Source: SZAS-103 sp036496805 (GTDB lineage: Bacteria; Pseudomonadota; Gammaproteobacteria; Xanthomonadales; Xanthomonadaceae). Taken from it: a stretch of DNA of 64,000 bases. Below the pieces are notes generated by a model. The model saw only the letters and a list, made by a program, of their open reading frames with translations. It searched no databases and was not told the DNA's origin. The DNA lies in contig DASXKN010000035.1 of the NCBI GenBank assembly GCA_036496805.1, positions 94,642-158,641 on the forward strand, read 5' to 3'. Below, piece by piece: positions 35,529 to 44,881 of this stretch. The translations under genes and the position numbers were made by a program. Every line of letters begins with the position of its first letter. The first letter of the stretch is position 1.

Positions 35529-35745
35529 GAAGGGTCTCGGCCGACGTGCTCTGGAAAACGGCCTAGTCTATCGCGCCGTTCGCCGGGTCCGACAAACCTT
35601 GCCATGACGCAGCGCGCTTCTTCCGTTATCTGAACAACCGACCCGCGTGCTCGGCGTCACACGCCGAAGCCGGAGGTCGCGTCGCGCGGGCGATGAGGCG
35701 AGAATGGCGCGCGGCGACGCGGCCGATCCAGTGGAGCGATGACGG

Positions 35746-36687
35746 ATGCGATGCACGATACTCGGCGGTGGCGGCTTCATCGGCTCGGCGATCGTCGAAC
35801 GCCTGCTGCCGGAGGGCCACGCCGTGCGGATCCTGGAACGGCCACGGGTGCTGCCTTACCGGCACTTCGATGCGTCCGAACAGGTCGAGTGGATGGCCGG
35901 CGACCTGATGAGCGCGCACGACGTCGAGGCCGCGATCGACGGCGCGGACGCGGTGATCCACCTGGTGTCGACGACCCTGCCGAAGAATTCCAACGACGAT
36001 CCCGCCTATGACGTCCAGTCCAACCTGTTGCCCACGCTCGGCCTGCTCGATGCGATGGTGCGCCGGCAGGTCGGCCGCATCGTGTTCATTTCCTCCGGTG
36101 GCACCGTCTACGGCGCGTCCAGGCGCCTGCCGATCGACGAGTCGCATCCGACCGAGCCGCTGGTGTCGTACGGCATCGTCAAGCTGGCGATCGAGAAGTA
36201 CGTGCAGATGTACCAGCGCCAGCACGGATTGCGCGGCACGATCCTGCGCGTGGCCAATCCCTACGGCGAACGCCAGCGTCCCGACACCGCGCAGGGTGCG
36301 GTCGGCGTCTTCCTGCATCGCGCCCTGCGCGGTGAACCCATCGAGATCTGGGGCGACGGCACGGTGGCCAGGGACTACCTGCACGTGGCGGACGTGGCCG
36401 ATGCGTTCGCGCGCGCGCTGGCCTACACGGGCGCCGAAAGCGTGTTCAACATCGGATCGGGGTCGGCGACCAGCCTCAACGACCTCGTCGCGGCGATCGA
36501 CGGACTGCTGGATCGTCCAGTCGAACGCCGCCATTCCGCAGCGCGCTCCATCGACGTGCCCGTCAACGTGCTCGACAACGCGCTGGCGCATCGCGAACTG
36601 GGCTGGTCGCCGCAGCTATCCCTGCAGGAGGGACTAGCCCGGACGATCGCCTGGATGCGCAGTCTTCCGGAGTTCCGTCCGGCCTGA
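35746..36687 (+). CDS. NAD-dependent epimerase/dehydratase (UDP-sugar epimerase-like)
   Basis: 313 residues: NAD loop GGGGFIGSAIVERL near the N-terminus, SSGGTVYG, and catalytic YGIVK. RVANPYGERQRP and WGDGTVARDYLHVADVADAF are typical of bacterial nucleotide-sugar 4-epimerases and 4,6-dehydratases from O-antigen clusters. The product is not determined. It is divergent from the UbiA operon across 217 bases, which must contain promoters for both. Confidence 0.88.
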   Translation: MRCTILGGGGFIGSAIVERLLPEGHAVRILERPRVLPYRHFDASEQVEWMAGDLMSAHDVEAAIDGADAVIHLVSTTLPKNSNDDPAYDVQSNLLPTLGLLDAMVRRQVGRIVFISSGGTVYGASRRLPIDESHPTEPLVSYGIVKLAIEKYVQMYQRQHGLRGTILRVANPYGERQRPDTAQGAVGVFLHRALRGEPIEIWGDGTVARDYLHVADVADAFARALAYTGAESVFNIGSGSATSLNDLVAAIDGLLDRPVERRHSAARSIDVPVNVLDNALAHRELGWSPQLSLQEGLARTIAWMRSLPEFRPA

Positions 36688-36771
36688 CGAAGCGGTGTCC
36701 GCGAGCAGGTGGAGGGTGGAGCCGGTATTTGCGCGCGTGATATGTTTACGGCCCCATCGGGAGTTCGTGCA

Positions 36772-37518
<747 letters not shown>

Positions 37519-37535
37519 GACAGAGGATCGAACCC

Positions 37536-38168
37536 ATGCCCTGGACCCGCGATCAAATGGCGCAGCGCGCCGCGCGCGAACTCACCGACGGCGCTTACGT
37601 CAATCTCGGCATCGGCCTGCCGACGCTGGTCGCGAACTACATTCCCGACGGAATGGACGTGTGGCTGCAGTCCGAGAACGGCCTGCTCGGCATCGGCCCG
37701 TTCCCGACCGACGCCGAGGTCGATCCCGACCTGATCAATGCCGGCAAGCAGACCGTCACCGCGCGCGTGGGCGCCAGCTACTTCGGCAGCCACGACAGCT
37801 TCGCGATGATCCGCGGCGGCCACATCGACCTGGCCGTCCTCGGCGCGATGCAGGTCACCGACAGGGGCGACCTCGCCAACTGGATGGTGCCCGGCAAGAT
37901 GGTCAAGGGCATGGGCGGTGCGATGGACCTCGTCGCCGGCGTCAAGCGCATCGTCGTGCTGATGGAACACACCGCCAAGAGCGGCGAGCACAAGATCCTG
38001 CGCGAATGCACCCTGCCGCTGACCGGCGTCGGCGTGGTCAACCGGATCATCACCGAGCTGGCGGTGTTCGACGTGACGCCGCGCGGCCTGGTACTCGTCG
38101 AGAAGGCCGACGGCGTGACCGACGACGAGTTGCACACGAAGACAGGCTGCGCGTTCGCGACGGCCTGA
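37536..38168 (+). CDS. scoB: 3-oxoacid CoA-transferase subunit B
   Basis: 210 residues with the catalytic Glu47 in SENGLLGIGP, and GASYFGSHDSFAMIRGGHIDL followed by GDLANWMVPGKMVKGMGGAMDL as expected for the beta subunit. It forms the A2B2 enzyme with the gene 17 bases upstream; the RBS-like GAGGATC precedes the ATG. Confidence 0.94.
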   Translation: MPWTRDQMAQRAARELTDGAYVNLGIGLPTLVANYIPDGMDVWLQSENGLLGIGPFPTDAEVDPDLINAGKQTVTARVGASYFGSHDSFAMIRGGHIDLAVLGAMQVTDRGDLANWMVPGKMVKGMGGAMDLVAGVKRIVVLMEHTAKSGEHKILRECTLPLTGVGVVNRIITELAVFDVTPRGLVLVEKADGVTDDELHTKTGCAFATA

Positions 38169-38352
38169 CCCGCAGTTCCGCCTCCCGCCCGCGGAGGCGT
38201 TTCACCGGCGCTGCGCCCGCGGCTGATGGCCGCGATGGAAATGTGCTCCACGCCCGGTTACCACGGCCGCCACGCGGCTAGCATGCCCGGACTGCGCTGC
38301 CAGCAATGGGCTGCCGGGGCGGGTAGTATTGGCGGAAACAGGGGCATTTCCG

Positions 38353-39474
38353 ATGCACGAAGCAAGTCCGGGCGCGATCGCGCCCACGATGGATCCGTTT
38401 GGCATTCCACAGGCGCCACCGCCGCCGCCCAAGGTCCGTTACCGGATGCAGTTCACCGGCCAGGCCGGGGAGTACTTCCGGATCTGGATCGTCAACCTGG
38501 CCCTGTCGATCGTCACCCTCGGCATTTATTCGGCCTGGGCCAAGGTGCGTACCCAGCGCTATTTCCATTCGAACTTCCGGCTCGCCGACTCCTCGTTCGA
38601 GTACCTGGCCCAGCCGATGCAGATCCTCAAGGGTCGCCTGATCGCGTACACCGTGATCATCGCGCTCTGGGCCAGCGCGCATTTTCAGGTGCTGATCGTC
38701 TACTTCCCGCTGCTGTTGCTGGTCTTGCTGCTGCTGCCGTGGGTGATCTACCGCACCCTGAGGTTCCGTGCGCGCTATTCGGCGTGGCGCGGCCTGCGCT
38801 TCCGTTTTTTCGGCAGCGCCGGCGATGCCTACAGCAGCTATTTCTTCCGGCCGCTGGTCATGCCTTTCACGCTTTACCTGACCTATCCATGGGTGCGGAT
38901 GCGCCAGCATGAATACATGGTCGCCGGGCATCGCTTCGGCGGCCGGCGCTTCCAGTTCGCCGAGAGCACCGACGGTTATTTCGGCCCCTTCTTCGCGATG
39001 GTCGGGATCGGCTTCCTCGCGTACATAGCCTTCGGCATCGCCATGGCGCTGGTCTTCGCGTCAATGCCGCATCCGGCGTACGGCGAGCCGCGACCGCACA
39101 TTTCGCCGACGGCGATGTTCCTGCCCATGCTGGTGCTCTACGGCGGCATCCTGGCCTGCAAGGCCTTCCTCGGCGCCCGCTACCACAACGTGATGTGGGA
39201 GCACACGCGCCTGGGCGCGCACCGCTTCGAATGCACGCTCAGCGCCGGCACGATGATCTGGCTGTACTTCAGCAACATCGTCGCGATCGTCTTCACCCTG
39301 GGCATGGCGATTCCGTGGGCGATGGTGCGGATCGCGCGCTACCGGGCGGAGCAATTCACCGTCGTCGCCCTCGGCAGCCTCGACAATTTCGTCGCCGAAA
39401 GCGAGCAGGCCGAAGGCGCCGCGGGCGCCGAACTGCTGGGCGCCCTCGACATGGACATGGACATCGGCCTTTGA
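38353..39474 (+). CDS. DUF898 (YjgN-family) inner-membrane protein
   Basis: 373 residues with about six TM helices. WIVNLALSIVTLGIYSAWAKVRTQRYF and its repeat-like counterpart SNIVAIVFTLGMAIPWAMVRIARYRAEQF bracket the YjgN/DUF898 fold. Function is unknown in the family. The ATG at 38353 is chosen; a TTG at 38329 is a longer alternative. TAGTAT just upstream could be a -10. The end overlaps the M48 gene by 4 bases (TTGA), as in other bacteria where DUF898 and M48 proteins are paired. Confidence 0.88.
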   Translation: MHEASPGAIAPTMDPFGIPQAPPPPPKVRYRMQFTGQAGEYFRIWIVNLALSIVTLGIYSAWAKVRTQRYFHSNFRLADSSFEYLAQPMQILKGRLIAYTVIIALWASAHFQVLIVYFPLLLLVLLLLPWVIYRTLRFRARYSAWRGLRFRFFGSAGDAYSSYFFRPLVMPFTLYLTYPWVRMRQHEYMVAGHRFGGRRFQFAESTDGYFGPFFAMVGIGFLAYIAFGIAMALVFASMPHPAYGEPRPHISPTAMFLPMLVLYGGILACKAFLGARYHNVMWEHTRLGAHRFECTLSAGTMIWLYFSNIVAIVFTLGMAIPWAMVRIARYRAEQFTVVALGSLDNFVAESEQAEGAAGAELLGALDMDMDIGL

Positions 39475-40499
39475 GCCCCTTGACCGGGACCTGGTACGAC
39501 GGACGCGGCAGTCGCCGCCGGACGGCGCGTGTCTCGCAGCCGAAGGCCGGCTGGCTCCGGGTCGAACCCGAGGACGGTGAAGCGCTGGAAGTGGCGGTCG
39601 ATTCGATCTCGATCAGCCCCAGGCTCGGCAACACGCCCAGGACCATCGACCTGAAATCCGGTGGCCAGGTGGAATGCGCGGACGCGCCCGAATTCGATAC
39701 CTGGTTCCCGCGCCAGAGCCGGATCGAGACCGCGGCCGACTGGCTCGAGCGACGCAAGACCACCGCGATCGGCGCGGCGGTCACGACCCTGGTCGCGGTC
39801 GTGCTGTTCTTCGTCTTCGGCCTGCCGTGGATCGCAGGTTTCATCGCCGATCGCATTCCTCCCGTCGCCGAGCACGCGATCGGTGCGCAGACCATGGCCT
39901 TGCTCGAACGCACCGGTGCGATCAAGCCGAGCAAGCTGCCGGCCGCGCGCCAGCAAGCGTTGCAGGCCGGGTTCCATGCGCTGGTCGCCGGCCTGCCGCG
40001 GGTCGAGGACATGCACCTGGAGCTGCGCGACGGACCCGGCATCGGGCCGAACGCGTTCGCCCTGCCGGGCGGCGCGATCGTCATGACCGACCAGCTCGTG
40101 CAGATCGCGGGATCGGACGACGAGCTGGTGGCCGTGCTCGCGCACGAAGCCGGACACCACGTCCGTCGCCACGCCCTGCGCATGGCGATCGAGAACGGCG
40201 GCGTCGCGGCGATGGCCGGATTCCTGTTCGGCGACGTCTCGGGCAGCGGGACGCTGGCGGTATCGATCCCGGTGCTGCTGCTCAACAACGGCTACTCGCG
40301 GGCGCACGAGAGCGAGGCCGACCAGTTCGCATTCGATCTGTTGCGCCAGCGCGGCATGTCGCCGCGCCTGCTGGCCGACATGCTGCGCCGGCTGCAGAAG
40401 ATCCACGGCGACAGCAAGGGCACGATGAGCTACCTGTCGACGCATCCGCCGACGCAGGATCGGATCGACGCCGCGGAGCGCGCCGCCGCGGCGAAATGA
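39471..40499 (+). CDS. M48-family membrane metallopeptidase
   Basis: 342 residues from the TTG at 39471. A short N-terminal soluble domain (GTWYDGRGSRRRTARV, a pattern of M48 proteins that bind DNA-free ligands unknown) precedes one TM helix (about 100-125). The zinc motif HEAGHH lies in AVLAHEAGHHVRRHA, and HESEADQFAFD provides the third ligand. It is a periplasmic-facing or cytoplasmic membrane-anchored protease, related to HtpX/BepA quality-control peptidases. The start codon overlaps the DUF898 stop; a second TTG lies at 39480. Confidence 0.86.
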   Translation: MSPLTGTWYDGRGSRRRTARVSQPKAGWLRVEPEDGEALEVAVDSISISPRLGNTPRTIDLKSGGQVECADAPEFDTWFPRQSRIETAADWLERRKTTAIGAAVTTLVAVVLFFVFGLPWIAGFIADRIPPVAEHAIGAQTMALLERTGAIKPSKLPAARQQALQAGFHALVAGLPRVEDMHLELRDGPGIGPNAFALPGGAIVMTDQLVQIAGSDDELVAVLAHEAGHHVRRHALRMAIENGGVAAMAGFLFGDVSGSGTLAVSIPVLLLNNGYSRAHESEADQFAFDLLRQRGMSPRLLADMLRRLQKIHGDSKGTMSYLSTHPPTQDRIDAAERAAAAK

Positions 40500-40508
40500 G
40501 CGCGGCGG

Positions 40509-41447
40509 TCAGAGCGCGGCGGTGAGTTCCGGCACCAGCACGAACAGGTCGCCGACCAGGCCGATGTCCGCGATCTCGAAGATCGGCGCGTCGCCGTCCT
40601 TGTTGATCGCCACGATCGTGCCCGCGTCCTTGATGCCGGTCAGGTGCTGGATCGCGCCGCTGATGCCGATCGCGACGTAGAGTTCGGGCGAGATGATCTT
40701 GCCGGTCTGGCCGACCTGCATGTCGTTGGGTACGTAGCCGGCATCGACCGCGGCGCGCGAGGCGCCGACGCCGGCGCCGAGCTTGTCGGCGAGGTCGTAG
40801 AGGATCTTGAAATTCTCCGACGAGCCGAACGCACGGCCGCCGGAAACCACGCGCGCGGCGCTCTGCAGGTCGGGGCGGTCGGACTTGCCGGCCTTGAGTT
40901 CGACGAAGCGTGTGTGCGAGGGGAGTGCCGCATCGATCGAGACGTTTTCGATCGCTGCGCTGCCGCCATCGGCAGCGGCCGGCCACGAGGCCGCGCGGAT
41001 GGTCGCGACGACCGGATCGGCGCCCGGAACCCTGACGGTCACGATCGCGTTGCCGGCGTAGATCGGGCGCTGGAAGGTATGCGCGTCCTCGACCTTCATC
41101 ACGTCGCTGACCTGCGAGACGCCGAGCAGGGCGGCGATGCAGGGCATCAGGTCCTTGCCGAAGGTCGTCGACGGGCCGAAGACGTGGCTGTAGCCGGCGG
41201 CGAGCTTCGCCACCTGCGGGGCCTGCACCTGCGCGAGCGCGTGGCCGTTCGCAGGATTGGCGACCGCGAGCACGCGCGTCACGCCGGCGACCTGCGCGGC
41301 CTGCGCGGCAACGCCGGCGGGATCGGCGGCGAGCACGACGATGTCGATGGCTTCGGCGTTCAGAGCTTTCGCGGCGCTCACGCACTTGGCGGTGGCGTTG
41401 TTGAGTTTGCCGTCGAGGTGTTCGGCGACGATCAGGACTTTCATCAT
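40509..41447 (-). CDS. etfA: Electron transfer flavoprotein alpha subunit
   Basis: 312 residues. The C-terminal FAD domain is recognisable from RAAVDAGYVPNDMQVGQTGK, SPELYVAIGISGAIQHLTGI and AINKDGDAPIFEIADIGLVGDL. With EtfB it accepts electrons from acyl-CoA and other dehydrogenases and passes them to ETF-ubiquinone oxidoreductase, whose gene end is at 63591-64000. Two consecutive ATGs (MMKVLIVAEHL) start it. Its start overlaps the small membrane-protein gene between it and etfB by 4 bases. In Xanthomonas this gene marks the far edge of the LPS cluster. Confidence 0.95.
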   Translation of the reverse strand: MMKVLIVAEHLDGKLNNATAKCVSAAKALNAEAIDIVVLAADPAGVAAQAAQVAGVTRVLAVANPANGHALAQVQAPQVAKLAAGYSHVFGPSTTFGKDLMPCIAALLGVSQVSDVMKVEDAHTFQRPIYAGNAIVTVRVPGADPVVATIRAASWPAAADGGSAAIENVSIDAALPSHTRFVELKAGKSDRPDLQSAARVVSGGRAFGSSENFKILYDLADKLGAGVGASRAAVDAGYVPNDMQVGQTGKIISPELYVAIGISGAIQHLTGIKDAGTIVAINKDGDAPIFEIADIGLVGDLFVLVPELTAAL

Positions 41448-41803
41448 TTGTTCCTCAGCAAGTCATTGCGGCGATGGTCGCGATGGTCCAGTCGTGCCAG
41501 GCGTTCCTGCCAGGTGCCGATCTCGCGCTGCAGGCCTCCCCAGGAGAATGCGACATACACCACGATGAACAACAGCAGGGAGACGGCGAGCATGCCCGCA
41601 CTCGACAGGTCGTAGCTTGCGAAGCCACCATGCATCCACCAGCGAATCGTCAGGTTCAGCGCCAGGCCGACGACAGCGACGCCCAGCAGCAGGATGAACC
41701 GCCGCAGCAGGAATCGCGATCGTCCCATTACCACCTGCTTCTGCAAGCGCTGCAGGCGACGCTGGCAACGCTCGCGTTCGGCGTTGTCCCGGTCATCGCT
41801 CAC
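41444..41803 (-). CDS. Small membrane protein wedged between etfB and etfA
   Basis: 119 residues from the GTG at 41803. Two TM helices (about 38-58 in RFILLLGVAVVGLALNLTIRW, and 70-92 in AGMLAVSLLLFIVVYVAFSW) separated by a short loop, with charged N- and C-terminal tails (the C-terminus is RLARLDHRDHRRNDLLRNK, strongly basic). The GTG overlaps the etfB stop (GTGA) and its TGA overlaps the etfA ATG, so all three are translationally coupled. I do not recognise the family. The overlaps, length and hydrophobic pattern support a real gene. Confidence 0.72.
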   Translation of the reverse strand: MSDDRDNAERERCQRRLQRLQKQVVMGRSRFLLRRFILLLGVAVVGLALNLTIRWWMHGGFASYDLSSAGMLAVSLLLFIVVYVAFSWGGLQREIGTWQERLARLDHRDHRRNDLLRNK

Positions 41804-42546
41804 AGCAGGCCCTTCGCCTTCAGCGCATCGATCAATTCGGGAACGCTCTTGACCATCACGCCGCGCTGGCGCTTCGCCGGCGCCGCGTACTTCAGCGCTT
41901 CGAGCTGGTGGCCGGCGTCCACGCCGAGCGAATCGAAAGCGATCGTCTCCAGCGGCTTGGACTTGGCCTTCATGATGTCCGGCAGCTTGATGAAGCGCGG
42001 CTCGTTGAGGCGCAGGTCGGTGGTGATCACCGCCGGCAGCTCGACCTCGAGCGTCTCCAGACCGGCGTCGACTTCGCGGATCACCGTCGCCTTGCCGCCC
42101 TCGACCACGACCTTGCTCGCGAACGTGGCCTGCGGCCGGCCCCACAGGGTGGCGAGCATCTGTCCGGTCTGGCTGGCGTCGTCATCGATCGCCTGCTTGC
42201 CGAGGATCACCAGGCCCGGCTGCTCGCGTTCGACCAGCTTGAGCAGGGCGCGCGCAGCGGTGAGCGGCGACACGGGCTTGTCGGTGACGACGTGGATCGC
42301 GCGGTTCGCGCCCATCGCCAGGCCGTTGCGCAGGTGCGGCTGGGCGTCGGCCGGTGCGAGCGTGGCGACGATCACCTCGGTGGCGACGCCTTTCTCGCGC
42401 AGCCGCAGCGCCTCTTCGAGCGCGATCTCGTCGAACGGGTTCGGCGAGAGCTTGACGCCGTCGGTGACCACGCCCGAACCGTCGGGCTTGACCTGGATGC
42501 GGACGTTGAAGTCCACCACGCGCTTGTAGGCGACCAGAATCTTCAT
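41800..42546 (-). CDS. etfB: Electron transfer flavoprotein beta subunit
   Basis: 248 residues. MKILVAYKRVVDFNVRIQVK, SPNPFDEIALEEALRLREKG and the AMP-binding/recognition loop LGKQAIDDDASQTGQMLA are characteristic. It is the first gene of etfB-orf-etfA. The ATG at 42546 is chosen since upstream sequence in frame is not conserved. A minus-strand TAGAAT (42598-42593) lies about 47 bases upstream. Confidence 0.95.
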   Translation of the reverse strand: MKILVAYKRVVDFNVRIQVKPDGSGVVTDGVKLSPNPFDEIALEEALRLREKGVATEVIVATLAPADAQPHLRNGLAMGANRAIHVVTDKPVSPLTAARALLKLVEREQPGLVILGKQAIDDDASQTGQMLATLWGRPQATFASKVVVEGGKATVIREVDAGLETLEVELPAVITTDLRLNEPRFIKLPDIMKAKSKPLETIAFDSLGVDAGHQLEALKYAAPAKRQRGVMVKSVPELIDALKAKGLL

Positions 42547-42592
42547 GCGGGAGCTTCCACGTATGCGCCGCGTGTAGCGGCGAAAGGGCGCC

Positions 42593-42598
42593 ATTCTA
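42593..42598 (-). promoter_or_regulatory. Candidate -10 of etfB (TAGAAT, minus strand)
   Basis: Read on the minus strand, GCAGTAGAATGG stands 47 bases before etfB. No good -35 is seen. The remaining ~200 bases to the porin gene show no other feature. Confidence 0.4.
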
Positions 42599-42796
42599 CT
42601 GCATGCGGGCGATCCGCTTCCTGCCCTGCGGCCGCGGGGAACGGCCGATCGCGGCCGACGGCGGCCCGAAGGGTCCCAGGGGCCTTTGCACCGCACGTCC
42701 CGCGGGCCTTCCCGGGCTCTGGACGGTTCGCTCCCGCGTATCCACAATGGTCTGCGACGGCCGGTCCGGCCGTCCGCAGCGATCCGGGGATCATCG

Positions 42797-43642
42797 ATGA
42801 AGATCAGGCATGTCGTGATGGCGGGATCGCTGGCGCTTGTCGCCAGCAACGGGTTGCACGCGCAATCCGCGACTCCACCCCCGGCGACTCCCGCGCCCAC
42901 TCCCGACGTGACCGTCACCGGCAACGCCGCAGTGGTGTCGGACTACATGTTCAGGGGACTCACCCAGACCTGGGCCAGCCCGGCGATCCAGGGCGGCGGC
43001 GACCTCACCCTCAAGAACGGCTTCGCCGCAGGCTTCTGGGCTTCGAGCATCAGCCACAAGAGTTATCCCGGCGGCGCGATGGAGCTGGACCTGTACGCGA
43101 ACTACGGCGCGAACTTCAACCCGGACTGGTCGTGGCGGGTCGGGTTGTACGGCTACGTGTATCCGGGCGGCGGCCTCGACAAGGCCCGGCCGGCGCTGCC
43201 GTCGCGCTCGTTCGATACCTTCGAGTTCAATGCGGCGCTGACCTGGAAGTGGCTCACGCTGAAGTACAACCGTTCGCTCGGCGATTATTTCGCGATCGAC
43301 ACCGAGCAGGGCTACGACGGCAACTCGCACGGCACCCAGTACATCCAGCTCGATGCGAGCGTGCCGATCAGCGACCAGTGGAGCCTGGCGCTGCACGCCG
43401 CGCACACCAGCGTTTCGACCGAACTGGCGGCGCCGCTGGCGAACGGCGCGCGCAGCCCGGACTACAACGACTTCGGCGCCACCCTGAAGTGGCAGTTCGC
43501 GACCCACTGGTCGGCGAGCGCTGGCCTCACGTATGCAGACAACGGCGCGTTCTACGGCCATACCGCGAGCTTCCTCGACCCGGCAGACAGCCGCGATGTC
43601 GGCGGAACACGCGGTTTCGTGATGCTGCAGGCCACGTTCTGA
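42797..43642 (+). CDS. TorF-family putative outer-membrane porin
   Basis: 281 residues with a signal peptide (MKIRHVVMAGSLALVASNGL, cleaved near HAQ). VVSDYMFRGLTQTWASPAIQGG is the N-terminal signature of the TorF/gcw_chp family (TIGR02001), and alternating strands through the terminal VMLQATF with C-terminal Phe fit a beta barrel. Substrate unknown. It is convergent with the wsp operon, 72 bases apart. Confidence 0.85.
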   Translation: MKIRHVVMAGSLALVASNGLHAQSATPPPATPAPTPDVTVTGNAAVVSDYMFRGLTQTWASPAIQGGGDLTLKNGFAAGFWASSISHKSYPGGAMELDLYANYGANFNPDWSWRVGLYGYVYPGGGLDKARPALPSRSFDTFEFNAALTWKWLTLKYNRSLGDYFAIDTEQGYDGNSHGTQYIQLDASVPISDQWSLALHAAHTSVSTELAAPLANGARSPDYNDFGATLKWQFATHWSASAGLTYADNGAFYGHTASFLDPADSRDVGGTRGFVMLQATF

Positions 43643-43714
43643 CAAGCTGGCGCCGACGCGCGGGCTGGTCGGTGCGGAGCGTCGCTCAGCGGTAGATGAT
43701 CAGTCCTGCCGGCT

Positions 43715-44881
43715 TCAGGGACCGTGGATGGTCAGCAGGCGCACGCCGCGGCCATCCTCGCTGCGCAACCGGTCCTGATCGATTTCCAGGCGGACGATCC
43801 GCTCGACGATGCCGGCGTCCGGTCCCGGGAACACGCCGCAGGCGCGATTGCGGCCCCCGGACTTGCTCAGGTACAGGCCGATGTCGGCCAGGTTGAGGAC
43901 ATGATCGTGGCTCAGGCCCGGTTCCGGGCCGCGCGACGGCCAGGACAGCGGCGAGAATCCGAGCGAACAGGTGATGGTCACCGCCTGCCCCGCCGGCAAC
44001 CGGATCGGTTCCGAGCCCACCGCCGCCAGCAGCCTGCCTGCGAGCACCGCCGCGCCGGTTTCGCCCTGTCCGCTACCGATGATGAGGAACTCCTCGCCAC
44101 CCCAGCGCAGGGCGACATCGGCGGACTCCAGGCTGGCGCCGATGCGCCGCGCGATCTCGATCAGCACCGCATCGCCGGCTTCATGGCCGTAGCGGTCGTT
44201 GATGTGCTTGAAGTGGTCCAGGTCCATCAGGCAGAAGATGAATTCGTCCGCTCCGCCACGGCCGCCCACCCTGGCCGTCCCGTTGCCGGCCCGCGCGCTG
44301 CCGGACTGGCCGAGGTGGACCTCGAGGTAGCGCCGGTTGCGCAGGCCGGTCAGGGCATCGGTCAGCGACGACTCGGTCAGTTCCCGGTTCATCGCCTTTA
44401 GCTGTTCCTGCTGTTCCTCGATCAGGCGGTTGCGCTGTTCGAGCGCGGCGCGGCTTTCCAGCAGGGCCTGGAAGGAGGCTTCGCGCTCGCGCGCCGACTG
44501 GCAGGCGTTCGCGTGGTAACGCACGCGCGCATGCAGTTCGAGCGCGCTGGGCAGCTTGACGACATAGTCGTTGGCGCCGCGGCGGAAGGCTTCGACCTTG
44601 GTCGCCGGGTCTTCCTCGGCCGAGAGCATGACCACCGAAACATCGGTCAGGTCCGGATGCGCGCGGATCTGCGACAGCAGTTGCAGGCCGTCGAGCGGTT
44701 CCATGTTGAAGTCGAGCAGCACGACATCCGGACGGATCCGCAACGCGGTCTCGAGCGCCGTGCTCGAGTCGGAGTGCAGGTGCACTTCCAGTTCCTCGGC
44801 GTCGGCGAGCATGCCGCGCACGGCTTCGAGGATGATCGCCTGGTCGTCCACCACCAGCACGCGCAGCGATTCGGACCTCAT
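43715..44881 (-). CDS. wspR: WspR-like response regulator with diguanylate cyclase domain
   Basis: 388 residues: receiver domain with phospho-acceptor D57 in VVLLDFNMEPLDG, a coiled-coil stalk (about 125-170) and a GGDEF domain with the active site GGEEF at 261-265. Phosphorylated WspR makes c-di-GMP in Pseudomonas. The inhibitory-site position nine residues before GGEEF reads ESAD (252-255) instead of RxxD. A Gly/Ala-rich insertion (about 192-212) interrupts the early GGDEF region. It is the last gene of the wsp-type operon. The ATG overlaps the upstream CheB-like gene by 4 bases. Confidence 0.9.
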   Translation of the reverse strand: MRSESLRVLVVDDQAIILEAVRGMLADAEELEVHLHSDSSTALETALRIRPDVVLLDFNMEPLDGLQLLSQIRAHPDLTDVSVVMLSAEEDPATKVEAFRRGANDYVVKLPSALELHARVRYHANACQSAREREASFQALLESRAALEQRNRLIEEQQEQLKAMNRELTESSLTDALTGLRNRRYLEVHLGQSGSARAGNGTARVGGRGGADEFIFCLMDLDHFKHINDRYGHEAGDAVLIEIARRIGASLESADVALRWGGEEFLIIGSGQGETGAAVLAGRLLAAVGSEPIRLPAGQAVTITCSLGFSPLSWPSRGPEPGLSHDHVLNLADIGLYLSKSGGRNRACGVFPGPDAGIVERIVRLEIDQDRLRSEDGRGVRLLTIHGP

